From Gonium pectorale (Eukaryota > Chlorophyta > Chlorophyceae > Chlamydomonadales > Volvocaceae): a DNA stretch of 64,000 nt. The notes under the pieces are model-generated. The model worked only from the letters and a program-made list of their open reading frames with translations. It was not told where the DNA came from and searched no databases. Shown here piece by piece: positions 21,340-32,953 of the stretch. The stretch spans positions 4,701,737 through 4,765,736 of the forward strand of contig LSYV01000002.1 in assembly GCA_001584585.1 (NCBI GenBank), read 5' to 3'. Numbering within the stretch: the first letter of the stretch is position 1; the number at the start of each line of letters is the position of its first letter. The translations under genes and the position numbers were made by a program.

Positions 21340-24300
21340 TACGGCGTGACCAAATCTATGACGCGGCTGGTGGCTTCGTCGGCGTCATTCCCGTCCTGCG
21401 TCGCCACGCTGTCTGCGGTTACAAACGACACGGACTCCTCCTGCTTGGGCAGGGACCGCTGGCTGAGCGCCGTCTGGCGGCTGGCGGAGCCGTCTGACAG
21501 CTCCCTACCACGAGATGTCGCAAGCTGCACAGCTCCTCGGCCACCGTGGCTAGGCTGTCCGCTGGGGCGCTGGCTGGAGCTTCCAAATCCGGACTCGCCC
21601 GCCGAGGGCCCGCCCGCCGAGATGCGCGGTCCTCCGGGTACCACCTGCGGCCGCGCGCCCATTGAAGTGGCCGCGCTGGTGTTCCCGGTGCCGGTAACAG
21701 CGGTGCTGTTGGTGCTGCCGTTGCCTCCGCCAGAGGCTGCCCTGCGCTGCATGATGCCAGCGCCAAAGGTGAGGCCGCCAAGCCGGCCTGGAGGCAGGGG
21801 CGCCTGCCCCATCATGCCCTTCTCTGAGAAGGGCGGGGCTCGGTAGCTCTGCGAGGATGTGCCAGCCGCGTCCCGCCGTTCGCCGCTGCCAGACGCACCG
21901 TCACATGCTTCATTTGTGCTGGGTTTGGAGGGCAGGCTCGGCCCCGCGGCGCCGCTCGTGGAGAGCCCGGTGGGCCCGGTTGGACCTCTGCTGGATGGCT
22001 CGGGGCTTCCGTCTGACTCGACCTCTCCCAAAGCCGCGACGGCCTCCGCGTACTGCCGGTCCAGCGCCGCAAGGCTGTCCTTGAGCTGTAGAACGAGGCA
22101 GGTCATTGGTACAATGATACTTACAATTGTCCACACAGGACATGCCAAATGCACGCTTTAACCTCCTGGCTTTGGTGAAGGCGGGTGGCGAGGCAGGGCG
22201 CTCTGGAGTTGCACTGTAAGGAAACGGCGCTGACCCCAAGCCCGTAATCTGATGTCGACACGACTCACCTTGGCACCTCCGTCCGGCATCCGCGCCGCCA
22301 TGATTGCCGTGGACTGCATGTGCTGAATCCGGCTGGCCAGCTCCTCCACCCTGCGGCGCGCCTGGTCCACAGCTGCCTGGCGCTTCGTGTTGGCGATGCC
22401 CCCGCCGCCGAGGCGCAGGCCCGAGCCCAGCATGCTGGTCAAGGTGTCAACAGAGCCTGCGTGCAACCAAGGACAAGCAGTTCGAAGAGGCCAAGCCAGG
22501 ATCCGGTAAAAAGTGCCATGAGTTTACGCACGGGTTGCACGGTCATAGCGGTACGAGGTCAGCAAAGATGTCATACAGTAATGCGCCGCAGCGTGCGCTT
22601 TGGTGCGGGACTATCGATTTCGTAAGCTGCCAGCATGTGCGCTGGGCTGATGGAGCCTCGGTGGGGAACGCCCTGCACGCAGCCGTTCGCAGCAAAACCG
22701 CCTTGACTGTACGGACACAAGGGCCCGGCAGACAAACGCACTGGAACTCGAAAGGCCGTCGGTGAGACAGGGCTCACCCGGGTTTGGCTGCATCTGACTG
22801 AGGATCGCCGCACCGTCCTGCGCTGTGGGGACGGGCTCCTGCGGCCGCTGCGTGAACAGCAGGTGGTGGTCGTGGATCCCTGCGAACACCATGCGGATCC
22901 TTGGATGACAGCAATTTGCAAAGCAAACACCGACGGCAGCGTCAATGGCGCAGTCCCATGTTACTATTGCCTAGGAGTCGCCAGGACGCTCGACTGCGCG
23001 AAGGGCTCTGCTACCCTCCGCAAGAGCACACCTGCCACTCCGTCCATGCGCAGCACGCTGTCCATATGCCGCTGCAGCTCCTCCGTGCAGCTGCGCTGGT
23101 GGGCGTGCAGGTCATTCAGCTGCACCTGCGTGGCGCTCTGCTGCAGGCCCTCCGGCGTCACCGAGAACAGGTCACGCAGGTCCGTCTGGGTGAAGTACCT
23201 ACAAGGCGGATATTTTACGTCACCTGCAGCGATATCTGTGTGTGGCGAGGCACCAAGCACGCCCGCGCGGCCTAAACCAATTGGAACAGTGGTGCAGACT
23301 TATGGCAATCACCGAGGCAGTAGGGGCTCACATGTCATCCCGGGACAAGTAAGGTAGTCGGGATCGCAAATATGCACTTGCAATGCCCTCCGTGCCCGCT
23401 GCACCTGAACTGGATGCCCTCCTCCGTGCCCGTCTTGGACAGGCCGCCCTTAAAGACCTGCTTTCGGTAGATCTTTTCCTCCACGGTGCCGCACGTGATG
23501 AGGCGGTACACCACCACGTCACGCGTCTGGCCGATGCGGTAGGCCCGGTCCACACTCTGTTGCGCAGCAACACAAACGAATGCGGTGAGCGCCTTCCACA
23601 TCGCGACAGGTGATGCAATGTGAAGGCAGGTTTGAGAAAGATGCGCAAGGTGCACCGGCTCTCTTCGCCGGCCCTTCACAGCGATGGAGCACGGCAGTGT
23701 GCCCGTTACTACGCTGGACATGGATGCTGGGCAACGACGCAAGAAGCGCCCTACCTGGTTGTCCACGGACGGGTTCCAGGCTGGGTCGACGATGATAACC
23801 CGGTCGGCGGCGGTTAGGGTTAGGCCCAGGCCCCCAACCTGGAGCAACAGAGAGCTGAGCTCTTAGCCATGTTGAGCACGTGGCAGGGCGGAGCGGGAAA
23901 CGGGGTTGCCAGACAGGATCGTCCACCTAACCGCCTTGGCATTTCATGCACACTGGCCGCGCACCACCGTTAGAAGAGACTGAAGCGCACCTGGGACGTG
24001 AGAAGGAAGACGGGAATGTCGTTGCTCCGCTGGAACGTCTGAACATGCGCCTGACGATCTTCAGCGCTGACGTCGCCATCAATGCGCAGGTACTTGAGCC
24101 GCGCGGCCTTGACGCCGGCCTGCAGAGTGATGGGATGCTTGACAAGGTGCGAGGCGCGAAGCCGCAGCCTATGAGGAGCAGGGCTTGGCAGGTCTGTGAT
24201 ACACACAGTGGCTTGACACATTTTGTACCCTTTTGCGCTCAAGGTTTGGCAAGCATACTTGACAAGCGGTTCGGCCAACCCTCACACACACCTCAAGGAT

Positions 24301-27300
24301 GCTGAGCATGACCTGGCCGAGCGGACGGGCGGTAAAGGAAATCGGAACAAGCCTTAGCAAAGATAGAGGCCAGACGACTGAGCACATGATATTCACTGAT
24401 GCATAGACTGACGCCCCCCAACAACAACATATGGCTTTAGCCAGCTATACGCACCTTGGACTGGCTGAAGATGAGGGTGCGGTGTCCTTCTGCCGTCAGG
24501 CGGTCGATGAGCGCGAGCACGAAGGCAGACTTACAGGAGGCGTCAGCTCCCCGCCGCTCCAGTTCCCGCGTCAGCTCGCTGTGCAGGGAGGCGCCGTCGC
24601 CCAGCCACTCAATCGGCACATCCTCCTCTTCCATGCGCCGGCTAGGCAAGGCGTCCTCCTGCGGCATTCAGCACACACGTACAGTGCACACTCGGTGAGC
24701 CCGTGCCGCACACGGCACGGGCGGCAAACAAGCTCTCGTGTGGTACCGTTTTCTTCTCCTGAAGACTGAACTATTGCTAACACATCTCTGATGTGGTGCG
24801 GACGCGCGACCGCTCCTCGTGGTCCCCACCTCGCCCCCGCTGCCGTCTGTCTCGCTACCGCTGTCGTCCTCCTCCTCGTCGGTGTCCACGATGAAGTCGT
24901 CCAGGGAAGTGCGCCGCTTCCCGTCGTGCTTGACGCAGGCCTTCCCATCCTTGGCCCACCTGCGGCACAGAGACGATGGCATCGCTAGCCGTCATCATGT
25001 CGTAGGCGCGGGTCGAGCAGCGTGTGGCCAAGGCATGAGCAACCCGGGCACGGATAAGTTCAGCGCGTTCATACCCGCGAGCATCCATCCTCCCGCGTGA
25101 TGACTCCGGCCAATATGTAATCAAATTGTTGCATAACACGCCGCACGATGCGGCCCACTCGCCTGTGAGCCCCGGCGATGACGTTATTGGCGGCACGGGC
25201 GCTGAGCAGCGCGGGGTGGTCGCATATCTTCTTGAGCACCGTGATGGCAGCCAGCGGGGAGCCGTTGTCGTTCAGCACCTGGCGCACGCTGTCCGTGTGC
25301 AGGAAGGCAGTGTAGATCTTCCTCTGCAGAGCCGTCAGGCGAACCCATACCACCAGGTCCGTCTTGCGCGGCAGGCCTTGTGCACGCGGGCCCTCGGTGC
25401 TGGGGCCGGCGGACGTGCTCGGTCCTGCTCGGATGAGGGAGCGAAGCTTGGGAAGGCAATCAAAGCTACCATATGGTCCACATGCCAGCATGTAAAGCAG
25501 CTAAGAAAGGATCTCGTACCGACTCGGCTCCCCGCAGTACCTGCGCCGTCTGTCTCCGTTCTCCCACTGGTGCTATCCCCTGCGGCGCTGCGTCCCTCCG
25601 TGCTGCTGTCCGGAAGCACGTCCTTCTTCTCGCGGCGCAGGAAGAAGGGCTCCACACGTTTGCGCAGCTCCGCAGCGATGGCGGCCCCCGTCTGCCGCTC
25701 ACGGGCGGAGGCTTCCTTGTCCAGGCCCTTGGTAATCGGCCTCTCGTAGTTCCTGAAGGGTATGGTCAGCATCGGGGTAAATGGAATTCTTAACTCCGCG
25801 TTGTTGTGATCGAACACGGTGTTTACTGGCATACTGGACAGGGCACTACCATTTGCACGGTCAGATATGGTTGCCACCACGCGTAGCACAGCCGACCGCC
25901 ACCAAAGGAATCCATATTCCGCCAAAACAAACCCACTTCTTAAAGGCCTTAGCGTCTCCCAGCAGCCCGTCGTGTCCGGCGAAGGAAAAGAGGCTGTGCA
26001 TCTCCATCAGGTTGTTCTGGATGGGCGTGCCGCTGATGATCACGTTGATCCGGGTCGGCAGCTTCTTCAGCTCCTCCACCAGCTTCATCTTAGGGTTCTG
26101 GTGGAAGCCCATCATACGGACGTGAAAGGCATTCTGGGTTATGACAAGCTCGCTTCCCGTGTATCGATAAGTGGATGTGGGACGAGGCTACATGGCGCCT
26201 GCCGCTTTGCACGCTTGGCTTACCTGCCATGCCCTTAACTGCACGTGCCTGTCCCTGCCCTTGTTCAACGGAAAGCATCGCGAGCGGATTGCTTCAGTGC
26301 TTCCCTGCGACTTGGATTCACCTTGATCTTGTGACCCTCATCTAGCAGCATGACGTCCCACCCAAAGTCCTCTGAAGCGCTGCCGTACTTGGGCCCTGCC
26401 AGCTGCGCTGCGTTGTGCTGCACCATGCCGTACGTCGTGACCAGCACGCCGCGGCCCTGCACGACGCTGCGCAGCGCCGACCCCCGCTCGGACTCCGAGG
26501 AGCCAAAGAACTCGCGCGTCAACTGGCGCAGCCCGCACACCGAGAGCTCCTTAGTCCAATGGGGCAGCAGAGTTTTCGGCGCCACGATGATGGCCCGCTT
26601 GATCAGGCGGCAGCTGAACAGCCCGGCCAGGAAGGCCGAGCACTGCATGGTCTTGCCGAGGCCCTGCACACAGGGCCAGCAGACATGTTCAGCACGCGGT
26701 GTGTGCAGATGCCGTCGGAAGATCCCGCCGAATCATAAAAAGCACGGCGCATGGTGTAATGCGCCCCCGTGGCGGGCAGTGTCCGGAGCAAACGACGCAA
26801 GTCCGGTGGAGTTCAGTGCCATGTCCGTGCCCCCCAGTTCATACAGCGGCCCTCACGCCTCTCACGGTCGTCAGATGGCCTTCCGGTCAGCCGTTCCCAC
26901 GGAATTTATCTAGCTTACCATGTCGTCTCCAAGTATGCCACCCTGCTGCATCTCAAACAAGCTCCACAGCCACTTCACGCCCTGAACCTGGTGCGGGTAC
27001 AGCTTCTTGGCAATGGGGGCAGGTAACACGTACTGTCGCCTCTCCCCCAGAACCAGAGAGCCCTCCTCGGGCGGCCCGCCAGAGCTGGGTGCCGGTGCGG
27101 TGGCATCCACTGACGGCGCCAGGCGCTCGAAGAACGGCTCGGGATCATCGCTAGACAACGCCCGGCAGCTCTCCTCCTCGCCATCGCTCGCCTCCTCAAC
27201 GCTGCTAGATACCGGAGAGTCAAGAACCAGCCGCTCTGCCGCAGGCTGGCGCGTGCCCGCGGGTTTGGGGCCGGATGCACGGCCGCCCAAGCCAAGAGTG

Positions 27301-27605
27301 GCCAAACCCTCCACTAAAGCATCCTCATCAGCGCTGGCAGTCGGCTTCTGCGCGACGGCCCCGCCTCGCACAAGACGCCTCAAGTGCGGCCCCAGGTTCG
27401 CAGGCGTCGGCTCTTCCTCTTGCTCGCCGCCCGAGCTCCAATCCTCTAGGTCCTCCTCGCCGTCGCTGCATGGTAGGCGCTGAGCGCTGGCTGCTGCAAC
27501 AGAGATAGCGCGCGGTTCCGTCATACAGCGCGCGTCGGGCTTGCCACTGGTTTCCGCTGCCTTTCGATGCGGCTTGGCAAGATTCGTTTGAATCTCGCGA
27601 AGCAT
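21340..27605 (-). CDS. ERCC6L: SNF2-family DNA translocase, ERCC6L/PICH (plant CHR24-ENL1) type
   Basis: At least 14 exons. The first, 27605-26919, gives an acidic N-terminus and the [20 protein letters not shown] element; the ATG at 27524 is an alternative start. Exon 2 (26663-26322) supplies GLGKT (motif I) and LLDEGHKIK (motif II). 26097-25937 holds [18 protein letters not shown]. 25752-25520 and the exon from 25424 cover [10 protein letters not shown] and CDHPALL. Later exons encode an acidic insert ([19 protein letters not shown]), [14 protein letters not shown] and [33 protein letters not shown], and [20 protein letters not shown]. The [17 protein letters not shown] and [17 protein letters not shown] segments after the helicase core are diagnostic of the ERCC6L/PICH branch, which acts on mitotic DNA bridges and stretched chromatin. 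The C-terminal ~240 residues are Gly/Ser/Pro-rich. It is about 1,200 residues and presumably nuclear. Confidence 0.88.
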
Positions 27606-28765
27606 GTCAGGCACGAACCTGAAGGCGCAGTTGGAGTTGAGTTCAATCAAGGGAAATACGTAAGCCCGCTTGAACAGCTCGTATGGATACGCTTTTTTGT
27701 TTGACACCAAGCAAATCGATAATGAATGGTGCCTTTACGCTGCGTGCTGTGGAACTGGATCAATCCTCAGTTCAAAAAAGAGGGGACTACACGCAAGGGC
27801 GCCCTTGCCCGTCCTCTAATCGGCTTAACCAAATTGTTAGCGGCTGCTTCTGCTTTTTTGATACCGGTGGCCGGCGTACGCCTTGGCCATGGTGCCGTCA
27901 GTGCTTTGTGGCGTATGGACTTGCGTCCCGCTGTCGCAACTATACCGCAGCATCATGAGCTTTCTTTTGCACCATGTCTGCCTCTGCCGCAAGCAGGGCA
28001 TGTTATTATGCTGGGGCGGCACGAGCAGCGCGGGCGGCGTATACGGGCGCATGCAAGCATGCGACTGCGTGGAGAGCCTTGGGCATGTTTACCAATGTAC
28101 AGAGATATAGCTGCCTGAATCCATGTTCTATGCTATGCAGGCCTCGCAGCATGCGCTAGAACGCTGCAGTGCATGTAGCCACTGCCGCTACATCATGCCT
28201 ACCGCGTGCTCTGAACTCATAACGTGTAGTGATGCCATGGACATGCCAACCGAGGGAACTCCCTGCAACACGTGAAAGGCAGGGGAGAGTCCCCTGGTTC
28301 TCCCCTGGTCAAAGGCTTCACCCTGAAGGCGGAATGTTCAGAACATTGAGCGTTAAAGAGACGTGGAAGCGATCACTATTCTTACTGGTGCGAAGACTAA
28401 AAAACGCAACCCGCAACTCTCATAGGCGCAGCGATGCAAGAATCAAAGGTGACCGGACCCAGCAATTGAAACCCTGACCTGAGCGTTCGACACAGGTACG
28501 CAGATAATCTGAAGAAGCACCCCAAGAGCCAAGCATGCCGCAAGATTGCACAAAACGCCGCCACACGGGCCGTACTGTACAGGAAGCCCCTGGATGGGCG
28601 GACCTTATGAGGGAAGTGCATTATAAAAAGAATAAAATGGCGCTTTCCAACAGAGAGCGCCAGCAGCAGCCAACACATGACACAAAACGCGCTGCTCGCA
28701 TGTAATCTCTACAGCAGGTACATGTGGTCTGTAGCACAGGGCCCAGACTGCGTGTCATCCGTACT
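27606..28765. other. Intergenic, promoter side of the SNF2 gene
   Basis: An ORF on the minus strand continues to 27710, so the SNF2 start could be slightly further upstream. The rest is moderately AT-richer than the flanks and shows no supported exon or repeat. Confidence 0.5.
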
Positions 28766-30199
28766 TCACGGGAACTTGACGCCCGTCAACTCGATTTCCT
28801 TCGTGGGCTCGCCGAATGGGACCTGCATGACAGCGAGCTCACCAATAAACACAGTTCTGGCAGGGCAACAGCCGGCCACTCAAGGCTGCCTTGTTCGGAT
28901 CATACCGATTTCGATGTGCTGTATTGACCCTCACATACCCATCAACCCCTAGACCCTATCCAGGCCCCGCGCGCCAAGGCCCTACCATGGCCTCATACTC
29001 ATCAGCATCAGGCCGTAGCTCCCCCCGCAATGTGCAGCGCACTGGCCATCCCTTAGCCCTCACGTTTCCACGATGATCCTAGATCGGCCCCTACCTCGAG
29101 AACACGGTCCTTGCCGTCCTCCCACAAGTACTCGCCGTCCGGCTTGCTGCGAAGTCAACGACAGGAATCAGGTATGGGCCGCAGCTTGGTGCGTGATGCA
29201 TGCTCACATGTTGGTTGGCAACCCTCTGGTTTAATTAACTGAAGGCCATAGCTATGTCCATGCCAATGTTGCGGTGAAATACAAGGAGGTCCGTGTTTCG
29301 GCAAGCGTGTGGCTCCGCAGGGCGCGCCCATTCAGTCCATGTGTTTGACACGGACCTTTGCAGCAACACGACATGTATGTCCCGTCACCGTTAGCAGCTG
29401 GACGTGATGGGATCAGTGCAGCTGCTACCCTGCCAGGTGAGACTTGCACGCACCGCAGCACGGCCTTGTAGATGAACGTCCCCGGCCGAATCTTCGCCTC
29501 CAGAGTCCACACGTCGCCATTGTTCCACTGCATGTTGGGGGCTACCTCGGGGAGCATCTTGCCCAGCTCGGGGCACTTGCCCACGATCTTCCATACCTCT
29601 CCAAGCCCAACCTTCTGCTTGAGTACAAACTTGACCTGCGAGCCGGGCACATGGATTGCGCGTGAGCACGATCATGATGGGGCTCTTGGGTACCTTCTGT
29701 CCCCCGTGGGTCCAGCCCTGACAACTGCAATCCCTCGAAGATACCAGGCCGTGTCCACCTTGGTGCGGCTCGCGACCTCCTGCTCCTCCAGCTGAATCAT
29801 AGCCTTTGCGCGCGCCTCCAAGCGCTTGTGCAGGGCATCCACGTCCAGCTCAATGGCAGGCTGCGGATTTTGCAAGATACTGTCATAACGCTCCGAGATG
29901 CTCTAGAACCTCCGACGCAAAACATGCCATTTACCTCGCTTGAGACCTGAACTTGGCGCACGGCCGTGGAGACTTGGGTGGGCGCTGCAGAGGAGCGAGA
30001 CGCGAAGCGGAATGGACGGTGGAGATGCAACTTCAGGCGGAATCACACTCCCTCGGCGGAAAAGCATTCCGTTCTTACCTGAGGCATGGCAACGTACAGT
30101 CGAGCGCCGCTGGCCCTGGGCGCGGAGCGAGACGTTCTTTGCGAGCATCTTAGGTTGCGAGGACCCAAGGCGCAGCGTCACCGCCGGCCCGATGTGCAC
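28766..30199 (-). CDS. Chloroplast-targeted starch-binding (CBM20) protein
   Basis: Exons: 30199-30079, 29984-29935, 29902 to about 29730, about 29638-29466, about 29150-29096, and a last exon ending in TGA at 28766. The N-terminus (LRLGSSQPKMLAKNVSLRAQ then GQRRSTVRCHA) is a typical plastid transit peptide. A short coiled-coil region follows (ISERYDSILQNP..., LHKRLEARAKAMIQLEEQEV). The CBM20 fold begins VKFVLKQKVGLGEVWKIVG and includes CPELG, a binding-site region MQWNNGDVWTLEA and the second element KPDGEYLWEDGKDRVLE. The C-terminus is FGEPTKEIELTGVKFP. There is no catalytic domain, so it is probably a starch-granule or pyrenoid-sheath binding protein or scaffold in the stroma. The last two junctions are less certain. 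It is divergent from the neighbour at 30435. Confidence 0.8.
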
Positions 30200-30434
30200 G
30201 ATGCACTCGTCACCAAGTAAGCAACAGGCCGAGGCATGTGAAGGCGGTAAAGTTTGGGGCTGGCTCCATAACGTACGACGAGACCAAGAGGAAAACCCAA
30301 GAGGCTTTACGCGACAACCTTCCCAGGAAAAACCACATTACAACCCTTACATTATACCACATTATAACCACCGCAGCAGCAGGAAGGGCGGCTATCGCAG
30401 CTTCCAGTTTACCGAGAGGGCAGCCGGAGAGTCA
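30200..30434. promoter_or_regulatory. Short bidirectional promoter region
   Basis: 235 bp between the divergent ATGs of the CBM20 gene (30199, minus) and the small basic-protein gene (30435, plus). It is A-rich for this genome (30250-30400). No specific element is claimed. Confidence 0.4.
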
Positions 30435-31546
30435 ATGGGGAAATCAAGTAAGTAACAACGGAAAGCACCTAAACACAAAACCACGACCTCGCTGTTGTTG
30501 CACCCGCCTCGGGGGGTCGCCGTCCAAAGACTCCCACGCCAAACCCCACCGGTCCGCACTCACAGAGAAGGGAAAGAAAAAGAAGAGCGAGTTCGACGAT
30601 TTTTTTGAGAAAAACAGCACCAAGAAGAATGACAATGACGGGTGGATATCGGGCGTGTCGGCTATGGCACTAGACGATGACACCTCTGCGGCACCGTCCG
30701 CAGGAGCGGACAAAGCATCAGGCCAGTATCGGTGGTGATGGTGTCGTGTTGCTTTTGTGCGATTGGCCTATGCTAGGAGGTCCCTTGGTCAGACTAACCT
30801 GGGGTCACAGCGAGTGCCGTACCTGTCTGTAGGGGTTGGGAGGGCGGGAAGGATGTCCATCCACTGGCCTGCGAGCAAAGCCCAGTCGTTGCAACTCCTG
30901 TGAACCGAAATGTAGTTTGCAGCTGCTATGCAGTTTGTGTTATGACTGCTAACGGCATGCCGCGGCGTATGTGATCATCCTGTTTCAGCAGGTTGGGCCT
31001 AACAAATCCATGCCCCGGATGTAATGTGCGCAGCTATGGACACGAGCGAAGCGCCTGGAGGCAAGAAAGGGAGCAAAGGCGTTGCCCTGGGCATCCAGAA
31101 GGTCTCATTGTGAGCAAGGTTTACGGCATGCAGGGCGCGCCCTGAGGATATAGGTGGATCCTAATCTCTTTATGCACTCGTGCGTTTAGTTATCCTGTGC
31201 GCTGCTGCATTTCCTGTGACCTCTCTTTCGCAACGGTGAGCAACTACAGAAGGCGTGCGCCCTCTTATTCGACAGGAAGGCGGTCCGGGGCCAGCGGACC
31301 AAGGCGCAGAAGCTTCGAAAGGCCAAGAGGACTGAGAAGGTGGGTGCACTCACTTGAGCGGGGGCCGACGATCCAACCTTCAGCTTCGTAATTGGCCGTC
31401 ATGTTCTCAGCGCGAGCATGCTGAACCGGCACCCTTCCCTCCCGTTCCCTCTCCAGGCGGAGGCGCGTGCAGAGAAGGTCGTGGTCAAGTCTTCCCTATC
31501 CCTGTCCCATAAGCAGAAGAAGAACAGTCTGAAGACCATGTATTAG
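30435..31546 (+). CDS. Small Lys-rich protein, probably nucleolar, function unknown
   Basis: A 13-nt first exon (30435-30447, coding MGKS and one base) joins exon 2 at 30566-30725. Later exons are one ending at 31109, then 31276-31339 and 31457-31546 with TAG. All but the exon-3 acceptor are phase-consistent. The protein is about 125 residues. The N-terminus is KKGKKKKSEFDDFFEKN, then an Asp/Ser/Ala linker, GGKKGSKGVALGIQKVSL, an Arg/Lys helix (RTKAQKLRKAKRTEK) and SSLSLSHKQKKNSLKTMY at the C-terminus. The composition suggests a nuclear or nucleolar RNA-associated factor, but no family is recognised. Confidence 0.65.
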
Positions 31547-32953
31547 CCTGTAGCTGGCCGTCGGTCCGGTGTCCAGTCTGGTATGGATACCGGTAGTCCA
31601 CGCAACTGTTGGTTAGCTGTGCGCCTCATGGCTAAGACATGACAAGGGGTGCGATAAGGGCAGCTTTACTGTCGTGTGGGAGCAATTAGGGAGATCATGG
31701 ATGGCTTGGCTTGGGGTTTTGAGTGCTAAGCCGTTCACGTACTAAGCTTGTTGGGTCGCCTTGTGGATTGCTTCTTGCACTGGCGTTGTGTCGATATCCC
31801 TGGTCGCGGTTTGCTGCCTTGGGGCCCGCAGGCTCGCATGGGCCAGTGGCGCTCATCGGGCGAAGCGATGTAAGGCGGACTGTTGTAGACTGGGCATTGC
31901 CGGTGCATGTATCAGATGTATCTGCAAAGCCGTTTCAGCAGTACGCGCGCTGGTCAATACAGTTCGCCACATTTACCCCTTGGCTGGGTCATCCGCTCTG
32001 TTCCTGGACAAATGGGGCTTGTGACATCCCGGCGGCGTTTGGGGGAAGTGTGGATCTGAGTGAGTTATATGTAGCAATGTACCTTTGATACGGAGGGGTT
32101 TACAAGCTGAGTTTTGAGTATCGTGGCAGTATCGCGCATTGCCTCAGCCGTTCATCTGGGGCTGCTTTGTTGGCCCCCCGTTGCACGCCGGCTCGGCCCC
32201 ATCCCCTCGGCCGAGGACTGGGTGGCAGGCGACCGCAGGCAGGGGAGAGCTAGGCGGGTGCCCTGTTGGATGGACGGCAGCGTGTGCGATGACCTTGATC
32301 AGGGCGCTTTGCCGCAATGCACTGAAGTTCCGGGGGTAGGGAAGCTAGGGCCTTTCCAGTTCTCTCTCGAGCGCGTATGCAGCTGATGTGACGAGGGCAG
32401 CGTCATCAGACCGAGTGGCAAGGGCCCTGATGGACGTTCTATCTAGTTGTATCTGCTGCTCGTGCTGGTAGATTAGTGCCATCATAGCCCATAGGTGCAG
32501 CCTAGTAACGGCGCCCTGGCCCCAGACCGGTCCCTTCCGGGTGACTTCTGCCGGGAGTGTCGCCTTCGCTGCAGTGTTTACTCAGTGCCAGCGAGCAGGC
32601 CGCGCCTAAAAGCCCTCGTGACTGATGAGTGTCTGATTAAAATGTTACCCGAGCGTTTGATTAAAGGCAGAGGTTCTGGGTAACATACGGTTTACGGGAC
32701 GTGCCGTTACGGCAGGCAGACACAGGTACGGCAGACACCAAATGAGTTGCTCCCCAAACAAAGCGCGAAGGTCGAAGTTGGACACGCATGATCGCTAATC
32801 TGCCTACAGCGTTATAATTATATTGTTCGACGTTCTGCCACGACTCTAAGGCCATCGCGAGTATTTTGCTGGTCGGCCTCTGGGGCCGCCGCGGCCTCAT
32901 GTTTGGAAAAAAATAGGATACTCACCATTCACAAGGCTTGACGTACCGTCACA
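31547..32953. other. Intergenic, 1.4 kb
   Basis: 3' flank of the small basic-protein gene and promoter of CPC1. Open frames exist but have no supporting splice sites, family similarity or compositional bias. A TGTAA (volvocine poly(A) signal word) occurs near 31867, which would give a 3' UTR of about 320 nt. Confidence 0.5.
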
